Shown here one piece after another: positions 48,000-55,028 of a stretch of 64,000 nt of DNA. Within the stretch, counting starts at the first letter, position 1. Each line of letters opens with the position of its first letter. Position numbers and translations under genes: made by a program. Source of the stretch: Phaeacidiphilus oryzae TH49 (GTDB lineage Bacteria; Actinomycetota; Actinomycetes; Streptomycetales; Streptomycetaceae); NCBI RefSeq assembly GCF_000744815.1, contig NZ_JQMQ01000005.1, positions 3,790,055-3,854,054 of the forward strand, given 5' to 3'. The notes under the pieces are model-generated. The model was not told where the DNA came from and made no database searches. It worked only from the letters and a program-made list of their open reading frames with translations.

Positions 48000-49628
48000 G
48001 TGGTGGCCGGAGCCCGGCGGGACGGGGAAGTACGGCGGCGGAGCGGGCGGGCGGCCGCCGGAGCGCTGGCGCTGGGGGTGAGCCTGGCCCTGGTCGCGGG
48101 CTGCGGCGCCGGCCCGAGGGCGTCCGCCCGCAAACCGTCCGCCACGTCCTCCTCGACCTCCTCCTCGGACACCCGGCTGACCGCCTCCGCGTCCCCCCTG
48201 GAGGCCCTGCCCGCGGCCGTGCCCGCGGCCCTGCAGCCGTACTACCACCAGAAGTTGCGCTGGAAGGCCTGCGACGACGGCTTCCAGTGCGCGACCGTCC
48301 GGGTGCCGATGGACTACGACCACCCGGGCGCGGCCGGCGGCGGCGACATCGCGCTCGGCGTGGTCCGCAAGCAGGCCTTCGGCTCCCACCGGCTCGGCTC
48401 GCTGCTGGTGAACCCGGGCGGCCCCGGCGGCTCGGCGGTCGACTACGCCGAGTTCGCCGGGATGAGCTACCCGCTGCCGGTGCGGAAGGCGTACGACATC
48501 GTCGGGGTGGACCCCCGGGGCGTCGGCCGCAGCCGGCCGGTGAGCTGCCTCAGCGACAGCCGGATGGACGCGTACACCGAGGTCGACCAGGACCCCAGGA
48601 CCCCGGCCGGGATCGACGCCCTGATCCGGGCCGACCGGGAGTTCGCGCAGGGCTGCGCCCAGCACTCCGGGAAGCTCCTCGGCCACGTCTCCACCGTCGA
48701 GTCGGCCCGCGACATGGACGTGGTCCGGGCCGCCCTCGGCCAGCCGCGCCTGGACTACCTGGGGAAGTCCTACGGCACCTTCCTCGGCGCGACCTACGCC
48801 GGGCTGTACCCGAGCCGGGTCGGGAAGATGGTGCTGGACGGCTCGATGGACCCGGCCATCGACACCCGCACCTCCAACGAGCAGCAGGCGGGCGGGTTCC
48901 AGACCGCGTTCGCCTCGTTCGCCAGGGACTGCGCCAAGCGGCCCGGCTGCCCGGTCGGCAAGGACCCGGCGAAGGCCGGGCAGCAGCTGGACGCCCTCTT
49001 CGCGGCGCTCGCCAAGCACCCGGCGCCGGCCATGGGCGGCCGCAGCCTCGACCAGCCGCTGGCGATGACCGGGGTGCTGGCCGCGATGTACGACCAGACC
49101 GAGTGGCCGCAGCTGCGCACCGCGCTCGCCCAGGCCCAGCGGGGCAAGGGCGCGCCGCTGCTGGCGCTCTCCGACCAGTACTACGAGCGCGACCCCAAGG
49201 GCCACTACAGCAACCTGATGTACGCCAACATGGCGGTGAACTGCCTGGACCAGCCGTCCGCGGCGACCACGGCGGCGCAGGTCGAGCACCAGCTCCCGGC
49301 CTTCGAGAAGGCCTCCCCGCAGTTCGGCGCCTCCCTGGCGTGGGCCGGCCTCTCCTGCGCGTACTGGCCGGTGAAGGCGACCGGCGCGGCCCACACCGTC
49401 CCGGCGGAGGGCGCCCCGCCGATCATCGTGGTCGGCACCACCCGCGACCCAGCTACCCCGTACGCCTGGGCCCAGTCCCTCGCCGGCCAGCTGAGCTCCG
49501 GCCGCCTCCTCACCTACGACGGCGACGGCCACACCGCGTACTCCCGCGGCAGCACCTGCATCGACAACGCCATCGACGCCTACCTCCTGGCCGGCACCGA
49601 GCCCCGCGCCGGCCTGGTCTGCCACTGA
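48000..49628 (+). CDS. Secreted tripeptidyl-aminopeptidase-like alpha/beta hydrolase lipoprotein
   Basis: 542 residues. Lipobox LVAGC with Cys35 follows a basic N-terminus and hydrophobic core. WKACDDGFQCATVRVPMDY and LLVNPGGPGGSAVDY are typical of the Tap/SlpD/SlpE group. The Ser nucleophile is in YLGKSYGTFLG, the Asp in GTTRDPATPYAWA and the His in GDGHTAYSRGS. C-terminal TAP-like domain with the usual Cys residues. Probably trims peptides outside the membrane. GTG 48000. Confidence 0.9.
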   Translation: MVAGARRDGEVRRRSGRAAAGALALGVSLALVAGCGAGPRASARKPSATSSSTSSSDTRLTASASPLEALPAAVPAALQPYYHQKLRWKACDDGFQCATVRVPMDYDHPGAAGGGDIALGVVRKQAFGSHRLGSLLVNPGGPGGSAVDYAEFAGMSYPLPVRKAYDIVGVDPRGVGRSRPVSCLSDSRMDAYTEVDQDPRTPAGIDALIRADREFAQGCAQHSGKLLGHVSTVESARDMDVVRAALGQPRLDYLGKSYGTFLGATYAGLYPSRVGKMVLDGSMDPAIDTRTSNEQQAGGFQTAFASFARDCAKRPGCPVGKDPAKAGQQLDALFAALAKHPAPAMGGRSLDQPLAMTGVLAAMYDQTEWPQLRTALAQAQRGKGAPLLALSDQYYERDPKGHYSNLMYANMAVNCLDQPSAATTAAQVEHQLPAFEKASPQFGASLAWAGLSCAYWPVKATGAAHTVPAEGAPPIIVVGTTRDPATPYAWAQSLAGQLSSGRLLTYDGDGHTAYSRGSTCIDNAIDAYLLAGTEPRAGLVCH

Positions 49629-49702
49629 CCCCGATCTGGTTTCTGATCTGCCCCCGGGTCTGTGTAAACTGACCCGCGACCGCCCCACCGGGACCCGGTC
49701 AC

Positions 49703-49779
49703 GCCTCCTTAGCTCAGTCGGCCAGAGCGACGCACTCGTAATGCGTAGGTCATCGGTTCGATTCCGATAGGAGGCTCCA
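49703..49779 (+). tRNA. tRNA-Thr (anticodon CGT)
   Basis: Acceptor stem GCCTCCT (49703-49709) pairs with AGGAGGC (49769-49775). The anticodon stem ACGCA/TGCGT encloses loop CTCGTAA, anticodon CGT for ACG codons. The T-arm is GGTTCGATTCC-like and CCA (49777-49779) is encoded. The gene is intact, so element insertion preserved its 3' end. Confidence 0.96.
49735..49779. other. Probable attL of the AICE (tRNA 3' half)
   Basis: AICE integrases recombine within the 3' half of their target tRNA gene. The integrase gene begins (by its stop codon) 45 bases after this tRNA, so the core is expected between the anticodon and the CCA end. Exact limits cannot be set without attR, which was not seen. Confidence 0.45.
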
Positions 49780-49782
49780 CGG

Positions 49783-49819
49783 AAGCCCAGGTCAGACACT
49801 CGTCTGACCTGGGCTTTTT
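49783..49819 (+). terminator. Intrinsic terminator after tRNA-Thr
   Basis: AAGCCCAGGTCAGA (49783-49796) pairs with TCTGACCTGGGCTT (49803-49816), a perfect 14-base-pair stem with a six-base loop, followed by a T-run to 49819. It ends tRNA transcription and insulates the facing integrase gene. Confidence 0.9.
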
Positions 49820-49823
49820 CGTG

Positions 49824-51209
49824 TCACTTCATCCGGCGGCGGCGCCGGGCGCGGGCTGCTCGACTGTCCCTGGTCTCAGTCTTGGTCTCAGTCGGGGGCT
49901 GAACGGCAGGCCAGAAGGTGTCTCCCATCCGCCGCATGGCGTCCTTCGAGAGGCTGGACCGGCCCTTCACGTAGCGGCGGGTCTGGCTGATCTGGGTGTG
50001 CCGAAGGATCTCCATGATCGTCGGCATGTCCACCCCCAGCTCGTTCAGGATCGTGCCGGCCGTGTGCCTGCTTCCGTCGTACAGCCGCCGGTCGGCGATG
50101 CCGGCCTCTTGGAGCAGCTCCTTGAACTCCTCCCAGTCCTGCCGGGGGTCGATCGGCTGCCCGTCGGGGCGAGCGAACAGCACGTCGTAGTCCTCCCAGA
50201 GTTCGCCGGCCGCGGCCCGCTCCTCCGCCTGCCGGGCCCTGTGCTCGACCAGGTGCGGGATGAGCGGCGGCGGGATCGGTACGGGTTCCTGGCTCTTCTT
50301 CGTCTTCGGCCTAGTGAAGACGAGTCCGCCGCCCGTGCGCTCGGGGCAGGCGCTCGCGTGCCGCGTGCACTTCTTCGGGCATGGCTTCGGGCACCCCCGC
50401 TTGTAGCCGCGATGCCGGACGCACTCCGGCGGGCAGGACTCGAAGCGGTGCAGCCGTTCGCCGCAGGCGTGCGGGTCCTCGCAGCCGTGTCGCCAGGTGA
50501 GCCGCTGAAGCTGCCACGACGGATGGAAGAGCCCGGCGTCCAGGTCGACGTACGACCAGCGAAGCCCCAGGGTCTCGCCCTGCCGGAAGCCCATCCCGAC
50601 GCCGATTGCCCAGCGCATGAACGTCGACCGCTTCGCCGCGGCTTCGAGGAACGCCTTCGCCTCCTCCGTGGTGAACGGATTGGCCTCGGTCTCCTCCGCG
50701 GAAGGCGGGTCCACCAGCGTGGCGACGTTCTCTCCCACGATCCGGCGGCGGTGCGCGATTTTCAGGGCCCGGGACAGAATCCGGTGCACCTTGAGCACGT
50801 GAGAAGCGGCGTGTCCGCGAGCCAGCATGGCCGCGTACGCCTCCTCCAAGTGCTCCGGGGCGAGCTTGTCCAGCCGATGCCCGCCCAGGGCCGGGATGAT
50901 GTCGTTGCGGGTCTTCGACCAGTAGTCATCGAGGGAACGCGGCTTGAGCTTCAGGCTCGCGATGGTGGTGAGGTAGGTCTCCATCCACTGGGCGACGGTC
51001 GGCACGCGGCCGGCCTTGGGCGCCCGGTTCTCGTCCCGAAGCTTCTCCAACTCCCGTACCTTGGCAGCTACTTCGGACCTGGTCTTGCCGCGCCGGTGGC
51101 GCCGGTCCGGGCTGCCATCGTTCTTGACGCCCATGGTGACGCGACCGTGCCACCATCCGTCGCTGCCCTGGTAGATGGTCGATTCCATGTTGGCCTTACG
51201 GGTCCCCAC
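49824..51209 (-). CDS. int: Tyrosine recombinase (AICE integrase) with Cys-rich insert
   Basis: 461 residues. An AP2-like arm-binding N-terminus (STIYQGSDGWWHGRVTMG) and SAM-like core-binding domain precede the catalytic domain. The catalytic Arg lies in MGFRQGETLGLRW, SRHTAGTIL provides the His-Arg box, and HTQISQTRRYVKG supplies the late His and nucleophile Tyr. Between the first Arg and the rest, at about residues 240-290, is an insert with eight Cys (HGCEDPHACG, CPKPCPKKC), probably zinc-binding. The basic tail ends RRRRRMK. GTG 51209 has GGAGG upstream. Encoded next to its attachment site. Confidence 0.95.
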   Translation of the reverse strand: MGTRKANMESTIYQGSDGWWHGRVTMGVKNDGSPDRRHRRGKTRSEVAAKVRELEKLRDENRAPKAGRVPTVAQWMETYLTTIASLKLKPRSLDDYWSKTRNDIIPALGGHRLDKLAPEHLEEAYAAMLARGHAASHVLKVHRILSRALKIAHRRRIVGENVATLVDPPSAEETEANPFTTEEAKAFLEAAAKRSTFMRWAIGVGMGFRQGETLGLRWSYVDLDAGLFHPSWQLQRLTWRHGCEDPHACGERLHRFESCPPECVRHRGYKRGCPKPCPKKCTRHASACPERTGGGLVFTRPKTKKSQEPVPIPPPLIPHLVEHRARQAEERAAAGELWEDYDVLFARPDGQPIDPRQDWEEFKELLQEAGIADRRLYDGSRHTAGTILNELGVDMPTIMEILRHTQISQTRRYVKGRSSLSKDAMRRMGDTFWPAVQPPTETKTETRDSRAARARRRRRMK

Positions 51210-51279
51210 GCTGCCTCCACGACGAAGGGGCAGGCCGGAGAACCGGCCCGCCCCTGCTGCTCTGTGCTGACTGGGACTG

Positions 51280-51474
51280 CTACTTGAGGTTGCGAACGAA
51301 CTCTTCGAGGTCCGTCCGGCGGATCCGCCGCGAGCGGCCGCGCTTGATGAACTTCAACTCGCCGGTAGCCATCAGCTCGTACACCGTCGACTTGCCGAAG
51401 CGGAGTGCCTCGGCAGCCTCAACCGGGGTGTACAGGAGGGGCGCGATCGGGGCGGCGGTCGTGGGGGTGCTCAC
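51280..51474 (-). CDS. xis: Excisionase (Xis), MerR-like winged helix
   Basis: 64 residues. LLYTPVEAAEALRFGKSTV is the helix-turn-helix, then ELMATGELKFIKRGRSRRI and an acidic end EEFVRNLK, the typical AICE/pSAM2-type Xis that directs excision with Int. GTG 51474 has AGGAGG eight bases upstream. An in-frame start at 51516 adds 14 residues without family support. It is 70 bases upstream of int. Confidence 0.9.
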   Translation of the reverse strand: MSTPTTAAPIAPLLYTPVEAAEALRFGKSTVYELMATGELKFIKRGRSRRIRRTDLEEFVRNLK

Positions 51475-51536
51475 GGTTGGTGCCTCCTGAATCCGAGGGC
51501 CTTCTTGGAACTGCATCTGTCCGAAGTTCGGATTTC

Positions 51537-51745
51537 TGCGTCATCGCGTCACCCGCGTCACTCAGGGCACTTGACCTGCGATTTTGTTTGACGCAGTGGT
51601 CAGCGGGTGCGTCACACGTGCGGTACGCGCTGCGTCATCGGGTGACGCAGGTGACGCAGGGGCGACGCGGAGTCCGGTCTCTGCGTCACAGTTCTCGTCG
51701 CAGGTCATAGGCCGTGCAGCGCCCCGCGTGACGCAGGTGACGCAG
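51537..51745. repeat. Iteron cluster (TGACGCA), probable AICE replication origin
   Basis: Eleven copies of TGACGCA or its complement (two with one mismatch), many as GTGACGCAG, in about 210 bases. Direct pairs: 51642/51651 and 51728/51737; inverted copies at 51537, 51546, 51555, 51608, 51631 and 51681. The cluster sits between the replication gene and xis in a 445-base gap, and the sequence TTTTGTTTG beside it is locally AT-rich. Iterons of this kind usually bind a replication initiator or repressor. Confidence 0.7.
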
Positions 51746-51856
51746 CGTCTTCCACTTAGGACAAAAGAGGAGCGGCTGTTGTGGTCGGGTGTGCCTCAGA
51801 ACGTGAAGAAGGAGCCGCTTCGCGGCGCGTCCTTCAGGCGGCGCTGCGCGCCGAAC

Positions 51857-51897
51857 AGCAAGAGGAGCACGTCGCGGCGCCTGGTGCTCCTCTTGCT
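51857..51897. terminator. Perfect 14-bp inverted repeat after the replication helicase gene
   Basis: AGCAAGAGGAGCAC (51857-51870) pairs with GTGCTCCTCTTGCT (51884-51897) across 13 bases. It lies just beyond the helicase stop and probably ends its transcript. It could instead be a single-strand origin structure. Confidence 0.55.
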
Positions 51898-51919
51898 TGT
51901 CCGGGCGAGGCGAGCGCGG

Positions 51920-53395
51920 TCAGAACATGCGCTTCTGCTCGGGCGGCGGCGGGGCCGGCTGTCGGATCATTTCGAGGTACCGGCCCGTGCGTGTGCGCCC
52001 CGAATCGATGAGGACTCCGCGGGCGGCCAGGGTGGGTTGGAGGCGCTTGAGCCGGTCGGAGAGGACCTTGCCGGTGGTCGGCCAGCCCTTGGGCAGGGGG
52101 CGCACCTCATCGCTGCTGTAGAGGCCGCTGAGCAGGTGCAGCCACTCCGTGGAGGTCATCCGCTGCTCTGCGCCCGGCTCAAGGGAGTTGGCGTGCCGGA
52201 GGACGGTCTGCGCGAGTAGGTCACCCTCGATGACGTCGTCGTTCAGGTCGTCCAGGCTGGCCCGGTAGGCGGCCAGTGACGCGAAGCCTGTCGCGGCGTC
52301 GAGCTGCGCGCACAGGTGCGCGAAGTCGGCCATCCGCAGATCGGTCGGGGTCTCCGCCTCGGCCGCGCGGACCTTCACGGTGAGGTCCAGGAGCGAGCCG
52401 AGGATCACCGGCAGCGCCTCCTCATACTCCGCCCACAGCTCCGCCTCGGTGCGCCGCACCGCGGGGCGTTCCAGCCGCAGCGGGAGGAGGCGTTCGGCCA
52501 GGTCGGGGCGGATGACTCCGACGTCGATGCCGGTGAGCAGCATCGGGCGGCGGTAGCGGGCGCGGAAGACATCCCCGTCGGTGAACAACGCCCGCTTGAC
52601 GTTCTCCGCCCCCGTGACGATGCAGCACATCGCGTCGGACAGATCCGGGGTCATGTGGGAGAGGTTGTCCAGGGCGGTGACCCAGCCGGCCGCGACTGCG
52701 GCGATCAGGTTCTCCTCATCCTTCGGGGCCCGGCGCAGGTCCCCGCTCATCCCCTCGATGATCCGCACCAGCATCCGGCCCCCGGTGGACTTGCCCGCCC
52801 CCTGAGGACCGGTCAGGAACGGGGCGGGGACGGGGACGGAGGGTCCGAGGCAGCCGATCAGCCAGGCCAGGGCCAGGCATTCCGCGTCGGCGTTCGCGAA
52901 GTTGCACAGCCGCAGCAGCAGATCGATGCCCTTCTCCCCGGTGTCCCTGGCCGGCAGAGGCAGCTCCCCGGTGAGCTGGGTGCGCCGCCAGCACACCTCC
53001 CGCGGATCGGGCACCGTGATCTCCCAGCCGGTGGGGTGGATACGCACGGACTGCCCGTCGGCGCGACCGAGGTCCAGCCAGGTCGCGCCGTCGAAGCCGG
53101 GCGCCACACGGATATGGACCGGCTGTACGTCCTCGGTCAGTGCGAGTGCTTCGATCAAGTCCAGCGCCTCCTTCAGCGCGGTGCCATTGAATACGCCGCA
53201 GCCGTCGCGGAACAGGCCGACCATGAGTTCCTGGCGGTGGCTGCCGGTGGTGCCCTGCGAGCGGATCGGGCGGGCGACGGGGTGGCCGTTGCGCTGGGCG
53301 TAGACGGTGCCGTCGGCGGTGCGGAAGTACCGGAAGTGGGCTTGGGCGTAGTCGGTGATGATCTCGCGGGCCGGTGTCTTCTCGTCCTCGGCCAT
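51920..53395 (-). CDS. AICE replication helicase/ATPase
   Basis: 491 residues. Walker A is FLTGPQGAGKSTGGRML near residue 195, Walker B-like GWVTALDNLSHM, and a sensor region LLTGIDVGVIRPDLAERLL. The layout matches the superfamily III-like ATPases that follow prim-pol in AICEs and phages. It would unwind the element's DNA. ATG 53395 lies two bases after the stop of the prim-pol gene, so the two are coupled. A C-terminal winged-helix-like region (LPKGWPTTGKVLSDRLKRL) may bind the origin. Confidence 0.8.
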   Translation of the reverse strand: MAEDEKTPAREIITDYAQAHFRYFRTADGTVYAQRNGHPVARPIRSQGTTGSHRQELMVGLFRDGCGVFNGTALKEALDLIEALALTEDVQPVHIRVAPGFDGATWLDLGRADGQSVRIHPTGWEITVPDPREVCWRRTQLTGELPLPARDTGEKGIDLLLRLCNFANADAECLALAWLIGCLGPSVPVPAPFLTGPQGAGKSTGGRMLVRIIEGMSGDLRRAPKDEENLIAAVAAGWVTALDNLSHMTPDLSDAMCCIVTGAENVKRALFTDGDVFRARYRRPMLLTGIDVGVIRPDLAERLLPLRLERPAVRRTEAELWAEYEEALPVILGSLLDLTVKVRAAEAETPTDLRMADFAHLCAQLDAATGFASLAAYRASLDDLNDDVIEGDLLAQTVLRHANSLEPGAEQRMTSTEWLHLLSGLYSSDEVRPLPKGWPTTGKVLSDRLKRLQPTLAARGVLIDSGRTRTGRYLEMIRQPAPPPPEQKRMF

Positions 53396-53397
53396 GC

Positions 53398-54249
53398 TCA
53401 GATTCCCAACGTGGTACGGGCGTTGGTCCACGCCTCTGCGCAGTGCCGCGGCGACTCGCCGCGGTGCTGCGCCGCGGTGAACAGCCGGGCGACGTGCGCG
53501 TCGGTCAGGCAGCCGCAGTGGCCGTGCGTGGCCAGCACGGCCAGGAACGTGCCGTAGACGGCGTTGTGCACGCCGCTCGGAGCCTCGGTGATGCGCTGCT
53601 CCGCCATCGCGATACCGCGCTCCAGGAAGACCGGCGTACGGTGCCGGCACGTCCCGCCCCCGACCGGCGCGGATGCGGTGACCGACTTCGGTGCGGGTCG
53701 GGCCGGGGCCGCGGTCAAGGCGCGCACCGCGTCCGGTAGGGCGGCCATGGTGCCGGTTCCGGGTCCGAGCCAGCGGGCGTAGGCCATCGTGGACTTCAGG
53801 TCCACGCCGGGCCGCACGGCGTTCGCCGAGGGCATCGTGCCGCGGTAGAGCCAATGCTCACCCCGGGTGGTGGGTACGGTCTGCGTGGTGGGCAGGTGCT
53901 CGCGGGCCCACACGATCGCGTCGGCGTCGTCCAGGTCCACGACTGTCAGCCCCGCCCCGCCGGGGTGGTAGGCGACAGCGCTCGCGTGCTGCCAGGCGCG
54001 CTGCCAGGGCCGGGATGTGATGACGTCGGGGTCGGTGGTCGCGGCGGCCCAAGCGTGGCAGGGCTTCGGGCAGGTACACGGGCCGGGGGTCTTCATGTGG
54101 GGCCGGCCGCCGCAGGCGTTGCCCGCGCAGGCCGGGCAGTTGCCGAACGGCACCTTCCCAGCCCGCAACGGCAGCACAGGCACCCCGGACGCGGCCAAGG
54201 CAAGGGCGGTACGTAGGTGCTCTCCCGGATTGGGGATGGGTTGCGTCAT
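53398..54249 (-). CDS. Bifunctional DNA primase/polymerase (AICE prim-pol)
   Basis: 283 residues of the archaeo-eukaryotic primase superfamily. A Cys-rich N-terminal part (CPACAGNACGG, CTCPKPCHAW) precedes AGLTVVDLDDADAI with the metal-binding acids, TTRGEHWLYRG with the catalytic His and GVDLKST. AICEs use RepSA, RepAM or prim-pol to replicate; this one is the last type. ATG 54249 has GGAGG nine bases upstream. Confidence 0.87.
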   Translation of the reverse strand: MTQPIPNPGEHLRTALALAASGVPVLPLRAGKVPFGNCPACAGNACGGRPHMKTPGPCTCPKPCHAWAAATTDPDVITSRPWQRAWQHASAVAYHPGGAGLTVVDLDDADAIVWAREHLPTTQTVPTTRGEHWLYRGTMPSANAVRPGVDLKSTMAYARWLGPGTGTMAALPDAVRALTAAPARPAPKSVTASAPVGGGTCRHRTPVFLERGIAMAEQRITEAPSGVHNAVYGTFLAVLATHGHCGCLTDAHVARLFTAAQHRGESPRHCAEAWTNARTTLGI

Positions 54250-54338
54250 GCTGGGGACCTCCGCAGGTCTGATGAGGACTGGAGATCAGGGCGGCCCGTA
54301 CTCGCCAAAGTCCCGGGCCGTCCTGCCATTTCTGCTGC

Positions 54339-54818
54339 TCAGCCGTGGAAGTGGTTGCGCTTGAACACGGCCTTGCCGATGTTCACCGTTGTCCCCTCAC
54401 GGCCGTGGTCGCGGCCGGTGTGGGCGAGGATCTGCGCGATGACGAAGCCGCCGAAGAGGATCGCGGCGAGGATGATCAGGTGCTCGATCAGTGCCGTCAG
54501 GGCGACGATGAACGTGGTCAGCAGGGCTAGCCCGCCGCACACCGCGGCGAAGCCGACGCCGCCGAGCGCAAGGTTCACCGCGAGACGGGAGGCGGCCGGC
54601 CGTTGCTGCTCGGCGACCGGCGCCGAGGCAGACGTCGCGGGGGGCGGGGTGAGCGTGTAGCCGGTGACGATGCGGCCGTCCGGGAGCTGGACGCTCTGCA
54701 CGTCCGGTATCGCCCCGGGCACGACCGTGAGCGGCGCCGCGGTGGGGGTGAGCGGGATGGGGTGGTGGACCTGAATGGCCGTCTCGGGGCGGCCGTTGAA
54801 GGGTGTGGGGCGGTTCAT
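54339..54818 (-). CDS. Small AICE membrane protein (DUF6251-like)
   Basis: 159 residues from ATG 54818 (MNRPTPFNGRPETA), with GGAAGGA eight bases before. The first 80 residues are Pro/Val-rich and soluble; two adjacent hydrophobic helices (LALGGVGFAAVCGGLALL, LIILAAILFGGFVIAQIL) follow, then a basic end NIGKAVFKRNHFHG. It resembles small proteins found with AICE transfer genes; the family label is from memory. It may aid mycelial spread. Confidence 0.68.
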   Translation of the reverse strand: MNRPTPFNGRPETAIQVHHPIPLTPTAAPLTVVPGAIPDVQSVQLPDGRIVTGYTLTPPPATSASAPVAEQQRPAASRLAVNLALGGVGFAAVCGGLALLTTFIVALTALIEHLIILAAILFGGFVIAQILAHTGRDHGREGTTVNIGKAVFKRNHFHG

Positions 54819-54850
54819 GGAACGGGTCCTTCCGGCAGGTTCGGACACGC

Positions 54851-55028
54851 GGTCAGGGAGGAAGAAGGAGGGCCCCGGACGGTGTCCGGGGCCGTTTTCC
54901 AGGGGGTTGACGCGCCGCCACCCTGCCTCCCTGACAGGGCATCAGTGCTGGTCAGGCCGAGGGAGTTGGGGTAGGGAGGCGGTCAGGGAGTTCTCCCTGC
55001 CTCCCTTGGCGCGGACCGGTTCGCTCCC
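54851..55028. repeat. AGGGAG repeat cluster, candidate clt transfer locus
   Basis: At least eight AGGGAG/CTCCCT copies. GGTCAGGGAG occurs at 54851 and 54981, CTCCCTGAC inverted at 54927-54935, CAGGGAG/CTCCCTG faces itself at 54984-54999, and AGGGAGGC/GCCTCCCT frames it (54973-54980, 54999-55006). In Streptomyces plasmids such as pSVH1 the TraB-binding clt repeats sit just beside traB; here the cluster is directly 3' of the translocase gene. Confidence 0.5.
54871..54897 (+). terminator. Intrinsic terminator hairpin
   Basis: GGCCCCGGAC (54871-54880) pairs with GTCCGGGGCC (54884-54893) across GGT, followed by GTTTT. The T-run faces the + strand although neighbouring genes run on the - strand. 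It may stop antisense transcription, or act in both directions. Confidence 0.75.

Noticed and set aside
51537-51745. CRISPR-like array
   Set aside because: The repeat unit is only 7-9 bases, in both orientations and with irregular spacing; no cas genes are present. Iterons explain it better.
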